Positions 24,051-33,595 of a DNA stretch of 64,000 nucleotides are shown here, piece after piece. The notes under the pieces were generated by a model. It worked only from the letters and a program-made list of their open reading frames with translations, was not told the DNA's origin and did no database searches. Numbering within the stretch: position 1 is the stretch's first letter; each line of letters begins with the position of its first letter. The DNA is from CAZBDU01 sp964490725 (GTDB taxonomy: Bacteria; Spirochaetota; Spirochaetia; SZUA-6; DRHE01): NCBI GenBank assembly GCA_964490725.1, contig CAZBDU010000017.1:1-64000 (forward strand), given 5' to 3'. Made by a program: the position numbers and the translations under genes.

Positions 24051-25673
24051 ATGAAAGGCATCCTCCGCGAACCGGTGCTCCTGCTCACCATTCTCGTCAT
24101 CCTGGCGGCCCTGTTCCTCTTCGTGCTCGCCCCCATCCTGGGGGTCTTCCTCTTTCCGGCGCCCGCCGACTACGTGAGGATGCTCTCCACGCCGCGCTAC
24201 CTGCGGGCGCTGTGGCACAGCCTGGTGATGATGCTCCTGTCCACCGGGACCGCCACGCTGTTCGGGTTCCTCTTCGCCTATGCCATCGCCAAGACGGACA
24301 TCCCGCTGAAAGGGCTGTTCCGGGTGGTCTCCATCCTGCCGCTGTTCTCTCCCCCCTTCATGGTGGCGTTCGCCTACCTGATGATGTTCGGCAAGAGCGG
24401 GCTGGTGACCTACGGCCTGTTCGGAGCGCGGGTGGACATCCTGGGCTGGCACGGGCTGTGGCTCTCCGAGACGATCGCTTTCTTTCCCGTGGCAGCGCTG
24501 ACCATGGAGAGCGTGCTGCAGTCCATCGCCCCCAGCCTGGAGCACGCGGGCAGGAACCTGGGAGCCACCGGCTTCCGTCTCTTCCGCACCGTCACCCTCC
24601 CTCTGGCGGTGCCGGGGGTGGCCGGGGCGGCGCTCCTGGTGGCCATCCTGGTGCTGGCGGATTTCGGCAACCCCATCGTCATCTCCGGAGACTACTCGGT
24701 GCTGGCCACGGAGGCGTGGCTGCGGGTGGAGGGCTGGGGCGACGTGAAGGGGGCGGCGGTGCTCTCCTCGGTGCTGCTCCTGCCCTCGGTGTTGATGTTC
24801 CTTTTCCAGCGCTACTGGGTGGGGCGCAGGTCCTACGTGACCATCACGGGTAAGACCACCCAGATCGAGCGGGAGCCAACGAAGTGGTGGGTGCGGGTGC
24901 TGCTGTTCTCCTTCTGCGCCGCCATTTCGATCATGATCCTCCTGGTGTACGTGGCCCTGGTGCTGGGGGCGGTGGTGAGCGGCTGGGGGTTCGACTGGAC
25001 CCCTACCCTGCGCTGGATCGGGGCCATCCCGGGGGAGGCGGCCGAGCTCGCCCGCAGCCTGATCTTCGCCCTGATCGCCGGCGGGGTGAGCGCCCTGTTC
25101 GCCATAACGGCGGCCTACCTGGTGAGCCGCCGGCGCTTTCCCCTGCGCCGCTTCGTGGACTTCGTCTGCATCCTGCCGGCGGCGCTTCCCGGGATCTTCC
25201 TGGGGATCGGCTACGCCATCACCTTCACCCGTCCCCCGGTGGACCTCTACGGCACCGCCGCCATCATCATCCTCAGCATGATCTTCTGGAACATATCCAT
25301 CGGCTACCAGACCGGGGTCGGGGCGCTGAAGCAGATCTCCCCCTCCCTGGGCGAGGCGGCCTCCAACCTGGGGGCCGGCGCCATGACGATTTTCCGGCAG
25401 ATCGAGGTGCCGCTGCTGCAGGGACCCTTCTTCTCGGCCTTCCTGGTCTCCTTCATCCGGGCCATCACGACCCTGAGCGTCATCGTCTTTCTGTCCACCT
25501 CCTCCAACGCGGTGGCCACCTTTTCCATCATCAACTTCGTGAGCGACGGCTTCTACGGCAAGGCCGCCGCCCTGACCACGGTGCTGCTGCTCGTCTCCTT
25601 CGCGGTCCTGGGGGCCGCACGGCTGTTGATGGGCAGGCGCGTCGATCTGTTCGGTACGGGAGGGAGCCAGTGA
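24051..25673 (+). CDS. ABC importer permease, two fused MetI-like domains
   Basis: A 540-residue permease with two tandem transmembrane modules, as in FbpB-type iron transporters. Each carries an EAA-type loop that contacts the ATPase: HAGRNLGATGFRLFRTVTLP near 170 and EAASNLGAGAMTIFRQIEVP near 430. About twelve hydrophobic helices are visible. AAGGGGGCTC precedes the ATG. The 3' end overlaps the GTG start of the ATPase gene (GTGA). The fused form is common for the Fe(III)/phosphonate class and needs no second permease gene. Confidence 0.9.
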   Translation: MKGILREPVLLLTILVILAALFLFVLAPILGVFLFPAPADYVRMLSTPRYLRALWHSLVMMLLSTGTATLFGFLFAYAIAKTDIPLKGLFRVVSILPLFSPPFMVAFAYLMMFGKSGLVTYGLFGARVDILGWHGLWLSETIAFFPVAALTMESVLQSIAPSLEHAGRNLGATGFRLFRTVTLPLAVPGVAGAALLVAILVLADFGNPIVISGDYSVLATEAWLRVEGWGDVKGAAVLSSVLLLPSVLMFLFQRYWVGRRSYVTITGKTTQIEREPTKWWVRVLLFSFCAAISIMILLVYVALVLGAVVSGWGFDWTPTLRWIGAIPGEAAELARSLIFALIAGGVSALFAITAAYLVSRRRFPLRRFVDFVCILPAALPGIFLGIGYAITFTRPPVDLYGTAAIIILSMIFWNISIGYQTGVGALKQISPSLGEAASNLGAGAMTIFRQIEVPLLQGPFFSAFLVSFIRAITTLSVIVFLSTSSNAVATFSIINFVSDGFYGKAAALTTVLLLVSFAVLGAARLLMGRRVDLFGTGGSQ

Positions 25674-26749
25674 GGGAGGTACATCTCGCCATCTCACATC
25701 TCACCAAGATCTTCGGCGAGGTCCAGGCGCTGAAGGACGTGAGCCTGGAGGTGCCCCGGGGCTCCTTCATGACTTTCCTGGGTCCCTCCGGATGCGGCAA
25801 GACTACGATGCTGCGCACCATCGCCGGTTTCTACCGCCCCGACGGCGGCGACATCTATCTGGACGGGCGCCGGCTGAACGAGGTGCCCTCGCACCTGCGG
25901 GGAGCGGTGATGGTCTTTCAGGACTATGCGCTCTTTCCACACATGAGCGTGGAGGAGAACATCACCTACGGCCTGCGGCTGCAGAAGCTTCCCCGGGAGG
26001 AGGTGCGGCGCAGGCTCGAGCGCACCACCGAGTACCTGGGCATCCGTGGCCTGGAGAAGCGCAGCCCCGGCCAGATCTCCGGAGGCCAGCAGCAGCGGGT
26101 GGCCCTGGCCAGGGCCCTGGTGATGGAGCCGGAGGTTCTTCTGCTGGATGAGCCTTTGAGCAACCTGGACGCCAAGCTGCGCATGAACATAAGGGCGGAG
26201 CTCCGCCAGCTGCAGCGCACCCTGGGCATCACCACCATCTACGTCACCCACGATCAGAGCGAGGCCCTGGCGCTCTCCGACCAGATCGCCGTCATGAACG
26301 AAGGAAGGGTGATCCAGGTGGGCTCGCCCTGGGAGATCTACTTCCGGCCGCGCAACGCCTTCGTGGCGGACTTCGTGGGCATCGCCAACCTGATCGAGGG
26401 ACGAGCCAGGGCCGCCGGTGGTGAAACCGGCGAAACCATCGTAGACACCGAGCACGGTCCCCTGCGGGTGGGCGAGGAGCCGCCCGCAGGGGAGGCAGAA
26501 GCGGTCACCCTCTGCTGCCGGCCCGAGACGATCCAGCTTGCCACGCGGCCTCCCGTCGAGGCGGAGAACGTGCTCCAGGGAGAGATCGCCAACCATATCT
26601 TCGAGGGCTCGCACGTGCGCTACTGGATCAGGCTGGGCCGGCGGACCCTGGTGGCCGACGATCGGGAGGCCAGCGACCGGGGAGTGCTGGAGGGTACGGT
26701 CTACCTGCGTCTGCCGCCCCCCAAGCTGCACATCCTGCAGGGACAGTGA
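25670..26749 (+). CDS. ABC importer ATP-binding protein (PotA/FbpC-like)
   Basis: A 359-residue ATPase with Walker A GPSGCGKTT, Q-loop VFQDYALFPHMSV, signature ISGGQQQRVALARAL, Walker B VLLLDEPLSNLDAKLR and H-loop YVTHDQSEAL. The C-terminal 110 residues form the TOBE-type regulatory domain of the PotA/FbpC group. The start is a GTG at 25670 overlapping the permease stop, with GGGAGGGAG just upstream. It energises the importer encoded by the two preceding genes. Confidence 0.9.
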   Translation: MREVHLAISHLTKIFGEVQALKDVSLEVPRGSFMTFLGPSGCGKTTMLRTIAGFYRPDGGDIYLDGRRLNEVPSHLRGAVMVFQDYALFPHMSVEENITYGLRLQKLPREEVRRRLERTTEYLGIRGLEKRSPGQISGGQQQRVALARALVMEPEVLLLDEPLSNLDAKLRMNIRAELRQLQRTLGITTIYVTHDQSEALALSDQIAVMNEGRVIQVGSPWEIYFRPRNAFVADFVGIANLIEGRARAAGGETGETIVDTEHGPLRVGEEPPAGEAEAVTLCCRPETIQLATRPPVEAENVLQGEIANHIFEGSHVRYWIRLGRRTLVADDREASDRGVLEGTVYLRLPPPKLHILQGQ

Positions 26750-26751
26750 CG

Positions 26752-27507
26752 ATGATCCGGCGTCTCACCGTGCTCGGCTCGGGAACGATCCTTCCCCTGC
26801 CCGGCCACGGCTGCCCCGGCTACCTGCTGGAGCGTGACCGCTCGCCGGTGCTGGTGGACTGCGGCCCCGGGACGCTCTACCGGCTGGCCGAGGCGGGCCG
26901 CAGCCCGGCCGACCTGCAGCTGATCCTCATCTCCCACTTCCACCTGGACCACGTCTCGGACCTGGCCGCGATCCTCCTGGCCCGCTGGATGCTGGCCGGG
27001 GCCCAGGGGGCGGCCATCGAGCTGGCTGGCCCGCCGGGGCTGCCCCGGTACCTGCGTTGGATGGGGCGGCAGATGGAGCCCTGGTTCCGGGAGCACCCGC
27101 CCAAGGTGACCGTGCTGGGACCCCGGCCCCAGCGCATCGGCGAGCTGACCATCGCCTCCGTGCCCACTGGACACACCCGGGACAGCCTGGCGCTGCGCAT
27201 CAGCGAGGCGGACGGCACGGCGGTGTTCTACAGCGGGGACACCGACGTCAACCCCGCCCTCATTTCCCTGGCGCGGCAAGCGGACCTGGCGGTGATCGAG
27301 TGCTCCATGCCGGATGAGCTGAAGGCCGAGGGGCACCTCACCCCCCGGCTGGCCGCCGAGCTGGCGGCGGAGGCGCAGGTGCGCCGGCTGCTGCTCACCC
27401 ACTTCTACCGCGAGGTGCTGGAGACCGACGTCCTGGCCCAGGCGCGCCGCGCCTACCGGGGCCCCATCTGCCTGGCCCGGGACCTGGAGAGCTTCCCGGT
27501 ACGGTGA
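26752..27507 (+). CDS. Metallo-beta-lactamase-fold hydrolase (RNase Z/PhnP-like)
   Basis: A 251-residue MBL-fold hydrolase: GSGTILPLPGHGCPGYLLE at the N-terminus, the metal motif ISHFHLDHVSD near 62, PTGHTRDSLALRIS near 140, FYSGDTDVNP near 160 and LLTHFYREV near 215. The pattern resembles RNase Z and the cyclic phosphodiesterase PhnP. The position after a Fe(III)/phosphonate-type importer makes a role in metabolising the imported compound possible, but it is not shown. The ATG at 26752 has AGGGA at the right distance; a GTG at 26746 overlapping the ATPase stop is the alternative start. Confidence 0.8.
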   Translation: MIRRLTVLGSGTILPLPGHGCPGYLLERDRSPVLVDCGPGTLYRLAEAGRSPADLQLILISHFHLDHVSDLAAILLARWMLAGAQGAAIELAGPPGLPRYLRWMGRQMEPWFREHPPKVTVLGPRPQRIGELTIASVPTGHTRDSLALRISEADGTAVFYSGDTDVNPALISLARQADLAVIECSMPDELKAEGHLTPRLAAELAAEAQVRRLLLTHFYREVLETDVLAQARRAYRGPICLARDLESFPVR

Positions 27508-27595
27508 GGGGAACCGGCGCCCGAGGACACGAGTGAAGGTTCTTTATGGCGGGCGGACCGGCAAAGCGCAGTGACTCGCTCAGTGACTGCGCCTC

Positions 27596-27670
27596 TCACA
27601 CCTCGTCTATGCTGAGGACCCAATTGATCCCGAATCTGTCCGTCAGGTAGCCAGCCGTTTCCCAAGGCCG
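27596..27670 (-). pseudogene. Remnant of a VOC/PhnB-like glyoxalase-fold gene
   Basis: The minus strand carries a short stretch ending WETAGYLTDRFGINWVLSI before a stop codon. This resembles the C-terminal end of PhnB-like VOC proteins (typically WG..FGMLTDRFGVNWM). No intact N-terminal part is found upstream: the rest of 27671-27922 has broken frames without family features. It is read as a degenerate gene end. The 415-base gap 27508-27922 holds nothing else I can support. Confidence 0.4.
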
Positions 27671-27922
27671 CTTGGCGGGCGGCCCCTTGATCCTACCGCG
27701 CGTATCCCCGCGTTGCCTGATCGGGCTCCGGAAGCCCTGTCCCAGTATGTCGCTCTGTCCCGCAAGGCGGCGCGCCTCATCGCGCATGTGGCCGGAAGCG
27801 ATCCTCCTCCACCAGGGTCGGGCACATGAGGCCGATCTTGAAGAGTTTCTCGGCGACGGGCATACGGTTCCTCCCGGGCGTCCCGCCGGGCGGGACAAGT
27901 GTCGCAGGTTATGACAGCGGAT

Positions 27923-28972
27923 CTAGAACTCGTTGAACACCTTCACCACCCGGCCCTCCTCGATGGAGGTCCACGCGGCCGCCCCGGTGGAGACGGTCTT
28001 TGCCCCGTCCACCACGCCCGGTGAGGGCTCCCGATCGGCCGCCAGGCACTCCTCCATGTGCTTGCAGTAGCGCATCATGGTCTTGGTGTGCCCGTACACG
28101 TCGATGCCGTGCTCCGCCGGGAAGGTCATGGTTGCCGTGGGGCGGTACTCCACCTTGTCCCACACCACCTTGACCTGCCCCCCCAGATTGTCCGAAAAGG
28201 TGCTCTGCACGTTCATCTTGCTGCCGTACAGCGACAGCTTCATCATCGGTTCTGGCGGCTCGATCACCCCGTAGACCCCCAGGATGCGGCCAATAACCCC
28301 GCTCGCGAACTTCACGTTCAGGCAGAAGTTGTCCTTGAGCTTGTAGTCCGGAGTCAGCCCGCCGCGGCTGCCGTAGGCGTGCAGCTCCTCGATGTCGCCC
28401 AGGAACCAGCGCAGCACGTCCACCGGGTGACAGACGCCGCCGAACATGAAGTCCTGGGGCGCCTGAAGGCGCCAGGGAGTCAGAGGGAAGATCGGGCGAA
28501 TGTCGTGCACGTAGTGGGCCTCTGCGAAGAGGATCTCCCCCAGCTCCCCGTCCTCCTGGAAGCGTTTGGCCGCGGTCATCTGGGGGTCATAGCGCATGGT
28601 CTGCCCGACCAGGAACTTTCGCCCCGTCTTGCGGACCAGCTTGACCAGTTCTTTGGCATTTTCGAGGTTGTTCGTCATGGGCTTTGTGCAGATGACGTGC
28701 TTGCCCGCCTGCAGAGCCGCCCTGGCGTGCTCGTAGTGCAGATGGTCGGGACTGTACACCGCCACTACGTCGATGTCGTTGCGCTCGACCAGCATCCGGA
28801 AATCGGTGGTGTGGAAGCCGATCTTCCACTGCTCGGCAAGCGCCTCCAGCTTGGCTGCCGTGGGGCTGCAGATGGCCCGGACCTCCATGCGGTGCTCCGG
28901 GCTTGCGTTCAGCGCGAACATTCCGGAGCCCATACCGAGCCCGATCACTCCAACGCCGATGTCCTTTTTCAC
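27923..28972 (-). CDS. Gfo/Idh/MocA-family NAD(P)-dependent oxidoreductase
   Basis: A 349-residue dehydrogenase. The N-terminal Rossmann fold has VGVIGLGMGSGMFA, then VVAVYSPDHLHYEHARAAL and the catalytic-region VICTKPMTNNLENAKEL with its conserved Lys-Pro. The C-terminal alpha/beta domain has EAHYVHDIRP and GGVCHPVDVLRWFLG, including the His/Asp positions that usually complete the active site. The start is a GTG at 28972, chosen because AAGGAGG precedes it by 5 bases. It is the last gene of the minus-strand sugar ABC operon from 33548, so it most likely oxidises the imported sugar, a derivative, or a cyclitol. Confidence 0.88.
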   Translation of the reverse strand: MKKDIGVGVIGLGMGSGMFALNASPEHRMEVRAICSPTAAKLEALAEQWKIGFHTTDFRMLVERNDIDVVAVYSPDHLHYEHARAALQAGKHVICTKPMTNNLENAKELVKLVRKTGRKFLVGQTMRYDPQMTAAKRFQEDGELGEILFAEAHYVHDIRPIFPLTPWRLQAPQDFMFGGVCHPVDVLRWFLGDIEELHAYGSRGGLTPDYKLKDNFCLNVKFASGVIGRILGVYGVIEPPEPMMKLSLYGSKMNVQSTFSDNLGGQVKVVWDKVEYRPTATMTFPAEHGIDVYGHTKTMMRYCKHMEECLAADREPSPGVVDGAKTVSTGAAAWTSIEEGRVVKVFNEF

Positions 28973-29080
28973 GTTTTCCTCCTTGGTGAGAGCACCATCG
29001 TGTTCGCCGATCACGCCGCTGGAAAACAGGCGGGGCACGCCGCCTGGGCGGACGCGCCCCACACCATGGGCGTCTGCGGA

Positions 29081-30064
29081 TTAGTAGTCCCAGCCCACCA
29101 GCTTCAGCACCCGTTCGTCGATGGCCCAGGTCACAGCCTCGTCGAGATTGTCCTTCGTTACCACCATTACTGGCAGATCCATCACGTCTCTGACCGCCTT
29201 GCCGTTCAGATTGTCGAGGGTGAGCTTGATGGCCATGGCGCCCTCCACCGCCGGAGAAGCGGCCGCGGTGGCCTCGAGCTCTCCTGCCTTGATCATGGCG
29301 ATCCCCTCGTCGGAACCGCCGGTCGAGATCAGCGCGATCCTGTCCAGCACTCCGCGCTCTTTGAGCACCTGCACGACCCCGCCGGTCATGTCTTCGTTGT
29401 TCACGAATGCCACGGTGAACTTGAGATTGGACTCCAGCCAGTTGGTCATGATGTCCATGGACTGCTTGCGGTTCCAATCGGTGGGCTGTTCGGCAACCAC
29501 TTCGGAGCCGCAAGCGAGCTGCTTCAGCTTCCCGTACAGACCGTCACGGTAGGCTTCGATGATCCCCGCGCCGGGCTTGCCGGTGATGTAGACGACCTTC
29601 TCCCCGGCGTGGCGCTTGCAGATGTACTCCGCCACCGTCTGGCCGATCATCTTGTAGTCGTAGCGGACAACGCTGACGATCTTGCCCTGCGAGGGGGGCA
29701 GCGAGGCGATCATGATCAACGGGATGCCGGCCTCGTTGCACATCTTGGCGGCGCGGGTCGCCAGGTCGCTCGTCTGGGAGAAGAGCATGATCGCGTCGAC
29801 CTTTCGGGCAATCAGGTCCTCCACGTTGGCGATCTCCTTCTCGGGGTTATACTCGGAGTTGAGGGCGATGATCTTCGCCCCAACCAGCCGGGCGCAGTAC
29901 TGGACGGCGTCCAGATCCGCCTGGTACCACGGGTCTGGTCCGGGCATGATGTGTCCGAACACGTATCCCTTGCTCTCGGGCTCCTTGCCTCCGGCGGCGA
30001 AGGCGGCGCCCGACACCATGATCAGAACGATCATGAGTGCGACAACGATTCTCTTGACCGACAT
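29081..30064 (-). CDS. Sugar ABC transporter substrate-binding protein
   Basis: A 327-residue periplasmic sugar-binding protein of the ribose/autoinducer-2 class (Peripla_BP_4 fold). It has a signal peptide (MSVKRIVVALMIVLIMVSG ending AAFAAGGKE, the spirochaetal style). The mature protein shows YVFGHIMPGPDPWYQADLD, VEDLIARKVDAIMLFS, GIPLIMIASLPP and ALISTGGSDEGIAMI. AGGAGGAGGAAAC precedes the ATG at 30064. It lies after the permease and ATPase genes of the same operon. The ligand is not predictable, but the TIM-barrel enzyme and dehydrogenase in the operon suggest a sugar, sugar acid or inositol. Confidence 0.88.
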   Translation of the reverse strand: MSVKRIVVALMIVLIMVSGAAFAAGGKEPESKGYVFGHIMPGPDPWYQADLDAVQYCARLVGAKIIALNSEYNPEKEIANVEDLIARKVDAIMLFSQTSDLATRAAKMCNEAGIPLIMIASLPPSQGKIVSVVRYDYKMIGQTVAEYICKRHAGEKVVYITGKPGAGIIEAYRDGLYGKLKQLACGSEVVAEQPTDWNRKQSMDIMTNWLESNLKFTVAFVNNEDMTGGVVQVLKERGVLDRIALISTGGSDEGIAMIKAGELEATAAASPAVEGAMAIKLTLDNLNGKAVRDVMDLPVMVVTKDNLDEAVTWAIDERVLKLVGWDY

Positions 30065-30181
30065 GTTTCCTCCTCCTGTGAACTCTCGATTGGACTCGCC
30101 ATCAACGCTCAGCACTCAGGCCACTTGGGTCTATCCTCGCCTCCTTTCCCCCCGGCTTGCGCATTCCCGCCGGAGCGGTAT

Positions 30182-31129
30182 CTACTTTCTCTTGCTGCCA
30201 ATGGTGCTGATGATGACGGCGATAACGATTACGACTCCCAAGGTGACGTTCTGGAAGCTCGAGGGCACGTTCAGTATGTTCAAGGCGTTCGAGATCAGCC
30301 CGAGAAGAGTGACGCCGAGGAAGGCGCCGAGTATCTTGCCTTCGCCTCCCAAGATCGAGATGCCACCGATGACCGCCGCCGCGATGGAGCGCAGCTCATA
30401 CCCGGAGCCCATGACGGCAATAGCCGACCCGATGCGGGAGACGAGCACCAGGGAGGCGATCCCGGCGGTCACGCCGTGAAGCGTGTACACGAGAATCTTC
30501 ACGCGGTTGATGCTGATCCCCGAGACGAAGGCGGCATTCTCGTTTGCCCCGATGATGTAGATCCTTCGACCGAGCTTGGTGTACTTGAGGGCCAGGAACG
30601 CGACGACATTGACCAGCACCAGCACGACGATGGGCATGGGCACGTAGACCAGGGAGCCCCTGCCCAGGAACTGGAACTGTCCGCTCAGGTTGTGGGTATA
30701 GCCGCCGGTCACCAGCAGAGCCAGCCCCTGGTACACGCTCATCATGCCCAGCGTGATGATGATCGGGATGCACCGCGAGAAACTGATGATCAGGCCGTTG
30801 GCCAGCTCTGCTCCCACGGCAGTAAGGAACCCGGCCGTCACGGCGACGGCGACGCTCGTCCCTGCCTTGATCAACACCGCGGTCACGCTTGCCGAGAGAG
30901 AGATCACGGCGCCGACCGAGATGTCCAGCCCGCCCGAGAGCATGACGATCGTGGTCCCCACCGTGATGATTCCAACCACGGCAATCTGCTGAAGGATGTT
31001 GAGCAGGTTGCGGATGGACAGGAAGTACGGCGACAGGACACTCACCACGATGATGAAAACGACGATGGTCAGAAAAAGGACGAATATCTGGTTCCTCGGC
31101 AGGGATGCGATCATGCTTTTCCTGGTCAT
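30182..31129 (-). CDS. Sugar ABC transporter permease (RbsC-like)
   Basis: A 315-residue membrane permease of the BPD_transp_2 family with about nine hydrophobic helices. Family landmarks are GTTIVMLSGGLDISVGAVISL near 63, IPIIITLGMMSVYQGLALL near 120 and IAAAVIGGISILGGEGKILG near 262. The ATG at 31129 overlaps the ATPase stop (ATGA). A second in-frame ATG at 31114 with AGGA just upstream is possible. The 117-base gap to the binding-protein gene contains a CCGGC/GCCGG stem that may modulate expression. Confidence 0.9.
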   Translation of the reverse strand: MTRKSMIASLPRNQIFVLFLTIVVFIIVVSVLSPYFLSIRNLLNILQQIAVVGIITVGTTIVMLSGGLDISVGAVISLSASVTAVLIKAGTSVAVAVTAGFLTAVGAELANGLIISFSRCIPIIITLGMMSVYQGLALLVTGGYTHNLSGQFQFLGRGSLVYVPMPIVVLVLVNVVAFLALKYTKLGRRIYIIGANENAAFVSGISINRVKILVYTLHGVTAGIASLVLVSRIGSAIAVMGSGYELRSIAAAVIGGISILGGEGKILGAFLGVTLLGLISNALNILNVPSSFQNVTLGVVIVIAVIISTIGSKRK

Positions 31130-32667
31130 GGGGATCGATTTCCTCCCGTGTCCGCCGCTGGCGAGTCATAGTCGCTCACGATCAACCGCAGGATGTTCTC
31201 TTCGGACACATCACTGCCCCGCGCCTCGGCAACAATTCTCCGCTTCTTCATGATCAGCACGCGGTCGCACAGTGTGGCCAGCTCCATCAGATCGGAGGAG
31301 ATGATCAGGATGAACTTGCCGGTGTCCGCCAGCCCCGCGATGATCTTGTAGATCTCCTGCTTCGCCCCGACGTCGACGCCGAGGGTCGGCTCATCGAAGA
31401 TGTAGATGTCCGGCTCCACGAAAAACCACTTCGCCAGCACGACCTTCTGCTGGTTTCCGCCGCTCAGGTTCTTGGTGAGCTGCCGATGGCTGGTCGTCTT
31501 GATCTCGAGGCGGGCTATCAGCTCGTTGGTGAGTCGCCGCTCCGCGGAAAGGTTGATGAACGGGCCGCGGAAGCGCTGCAGCCCCGCGGAAGTGATGTTC
31601 TCGTGGACCGGTCGCTGGAGGTACAGACCGTCCTCCCGCTTGTCCTCGGTCAAGAAGCACAGGCGCCGGGCGATCGCCTCCTTGGGGTTTCGGGGCGTGA
31701 TCTCCCGGTCATCGAGAAACAACCGGCCGGAGCTCTCCCGATCCGCGGCGAAGATCGCCCTGGCCAGCTCGGTCTTCCCCGACCCGATGGGCCCGGCAAG
31801 CCCGACAACCTCCCCCGCGCGGAGCTCGAAGGAGATCGCGTCGAAGTACCTGCGGTTGCGGTAGCCAGCCAGCCGTAGAGTCCTTTCCTCGAACACCCTG
31901 TGAGCCCTCTTCTCGTAGAAGCTGCCGGCCTCCTTGCCCACGATCAGGGCAATCAGACGCTCCATGTCCAGCTCGTTCTTGTGAAAGCAGCCGATCTTGC
32001 GCCCGTCCCGCAGGACCGTGATTCGGTCGGCGATATTGAACACTTCTTCGAGGTGGTGCGAGATGTAGATCACGGACACGCCTCTGCGGGAGATATCTTT
32101 CACCAGACTGATGAGCTCCTGAATCTCCTTCTGGCTGAAGGCGGCCGTAGCCTCGTCCAGGATCAGAATCCTCGGGCGCCGGGACACTGCTTTGATGATC
32201 TGAATGATCTCCTGCTCGGCAAGGCTCAGCTCCCTGAGCTCCTTGCGCACGTCGATCCTGAAGTCAAACTCTTCGAGCAGCTTCGCCGCCAGCCTGTAGG
32301 TCTTCCTGTAGTCGATCAACTGGGCGCCAAACGTCTTTTCGTTCCCGATGAACAGGTTCTCCGCGACCGAGAGCGGTGGTGCAAGCTCGATTTCCTGAAA
32401 GACGGTCTGAATTCCGTGGCGTTGGCTGATCTTGGGGCTGACGTGGTTGTAGCTAACGTTGCCCAGCGTGATCGTTCCCCGGTCAGGAGTCAGAACGCCG
32501 GTGAGGGTCTTGATGAAGGTGGACTTCCCCGCGCCGTTCTCGCCGACCAGGCAGTGGATCTCGCCCTCCAGGAGCTCGAAGTCGATGTCCCGGTACGCCT
32601 GCACCCCTGGAAAGCCTTTGCTTAGATCGCTGGTGCGGAGGACGACATTCTGCTCTGGACCCGCCAT
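31126..32667 (-). CDS. Sugar ABC transporter ATP-binding protein (RbsA-like, two domains)
   Basis: A 513-residue tandem ATPase of the ribose-type importers. The first domain has GENGAGKST (near 40), a degenerate signature LSLAEQEIIQIIKAV, Walker B ILILDEATAA and H-loop YISHHLEEV. The second has GPIGSGKTE (near 290), signature LSGGNQQKVVLAKW, Walker B IYIFDEPTLGVD and SSDLMEL in place of a His H-loop, as is usual for second domains. ATG 32667 was chosen because GGGAG lies 8 bases upstream; the longer frame runs into the previous gene. It energises the permease encoded next. Confidence 0.92.
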   Translation of the reverse strand: MAGPEQNVVLRTSDLSKGFPGVQAYRDIDFELLEGEIHCLVGENGAGKSTFIKTLTGVLTPDRGTITLGNVSYNHVSPKISQRHGIQTVFQEIELAPPLSVAENLFIGNEKTFGAQLIDYRKTYRLAAKLLEEFDFRIDVRKELRELSLAEQEIIQIIKAVSRRPRILILDEATAAFSQKEIQELISLVKDISRRGVSVIYISHHLEEVFNIADRITVLRDGRKIGCFHKNELDMERLIALIVGKEAGSFYEKRAHRVFEERTLRLAGYRNRRYFDAISFELRAGEVVGLAGPIGSGKTELARAIFAADRESSGRLFLDDREITPRNPKEAIARRLCFLTEDKREDGLYLQRPVHENITSAGLQRFRGPFINLSAERRLTNELIARLEIKTTSHRQLTKNLSGGNQQKVVLAKWFFVEPDIYIFDEPTLGVDVGAKQEIYKIIAGLADTGKFILIISSDLMELATLCDRVLIMKKRRIVAEARGSDVSEENILRLIVSDYDSPAADTGGNRSP

Positions 32668-32696
32668 GACTGGGGCTCCCTCGGCGTCTGCGGCTC

Positions 32697-33548
32697 CTAC
32701 ATCCACGAAAGACGTCGCGACAGGTAGCGGATATCCCGGTTGTACTTCTCCACCACCTCCTCTTCGGGCCACACGGGATCGATGACGAAGCCCTTTCCCT
32801 CGACATGGTGGAACCTGCCCTCCAGCTCGATGGCCACCATGCCGTCGTAGCGGTTGTCCTGAAGAACCTGGAAGAAGCGGTCGTAGTCGAACACCTCGGT
32901 GGTCACGGACTCTTCAATAAGAGGGAAGCCCCACTCACTCTTGTCCGCGCTGTGGCCGACCCCCTTGAAGTGTACCATGCCTACGTACGGCAGCGCTTCC
33001 AGAAGGTCCTCCGCGGGGTTAACCTTGCCATGGTTGTAGAAATAGATGTTGGCCGGGTCATAGCTGATCCGGATGCGGGGCGAGCGGATCTTGGCGAACA
33101 GCCTGCGCCCGTCCGCCCCTGTCCGGATCATGTCCCCGTGGGTTTCGAGGCAGACCGTGAGGTCCAGCTCGTCTGCCAGCTCCACGACTCGAGCCAGGTT
33201 CTCGTAGAACCCCTTCTCGGTCCCGATCGGCCCGGAGTTCGTGTCGATGTAGTCCCCGCCCATGTAGCGGGTATAGCGCATCCGCTTTTCCAGCTTGGCC
33301 AGGTCTTCGCCGGAAGAGATGTTACAGTGGCCAAACAGACCGTAGAAATCGAGCCCCGCCCGGCGGAGCAGATCCCGGGAATGCCTCCAGGCTTCCTGGG
33401 ACATTTCTTCGGGGATCACGTGCTTGGTAAACCCGTCAATGCAGCAAAGGATCACGTTTTTCGAGTCGGTCTTGGCGAGGCCGGAGACCGTAGGCTGGAG
33501 CTCGTATCCGTCGAACCCGATGGAAACGATAGGTACGTTCTTATCCAT
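32697..33548 (-). CDS. Xylose-isomerase-like TIM-barrel sugar isomerase/epimerase
   Basis: A 283-residue TIM-barrel protein of the AP endonuclease 2 / sugar isomerase fold. The probable metal ligands lie in VCLETHGD (Glu), RISYDPANIYFY (Asp), GMVHFKGVGH (His) and VAIELEG (Glu), in the usual order. IolE, IolI and D-psicose-epimerase-type enzymes share this layout. It is the first gene behind the sigma-54 promoter at 33596-33611 and is followed 30 bases later by the ATPase gene. With the Gfo/Idh/MocA dehydrogenase at the operon end, it suggests an isomerisation plus oxidation route like inositol or keto-sugar catabolism. The substrate is unassigned. Confidence 0.85.
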   Translation of the reverse strand: MDKNVPIVSIGFDGYELQPTVSGLAKTDSKNVILCCIDGFTKHVIPEEMSQEAWRHSRDLLRRAGLDFYGLFGHCNISSGEDLAKLEKRMRYTRYMGGDYIDTNSGPIGTEKGFYENLARVVELADELDLTVCLETHGDMIRTGADGRRLFAKIRSPRIRISYDPANIYFYNHGKVNPAEDLLEALPYVGMVHFKGVGHSADKSEWGFPLIEESVTTEVFDYDRFFQVLQDNRYDGMVAIELEGRFHHVEGKGFVIDPVWPEEEVVEKYNRDIRYLSRRLSWM

Positions 33549-33595
33549 TTGGTTTTGGCCTCCTGTGCCGGACGGCAAGTCTGATGCTCCCCTGT

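Noticed and set aside
28058..31171. A continuous open frame of more than 1000 codons on the plus strand, antisense to the sugar ABC genes
   Set aside because: It lies opposite well-supported genes, has biased His/Gln/Asp/Arg composition, no domain features and no ribosome-binding site. It is a by-product of high GC content.
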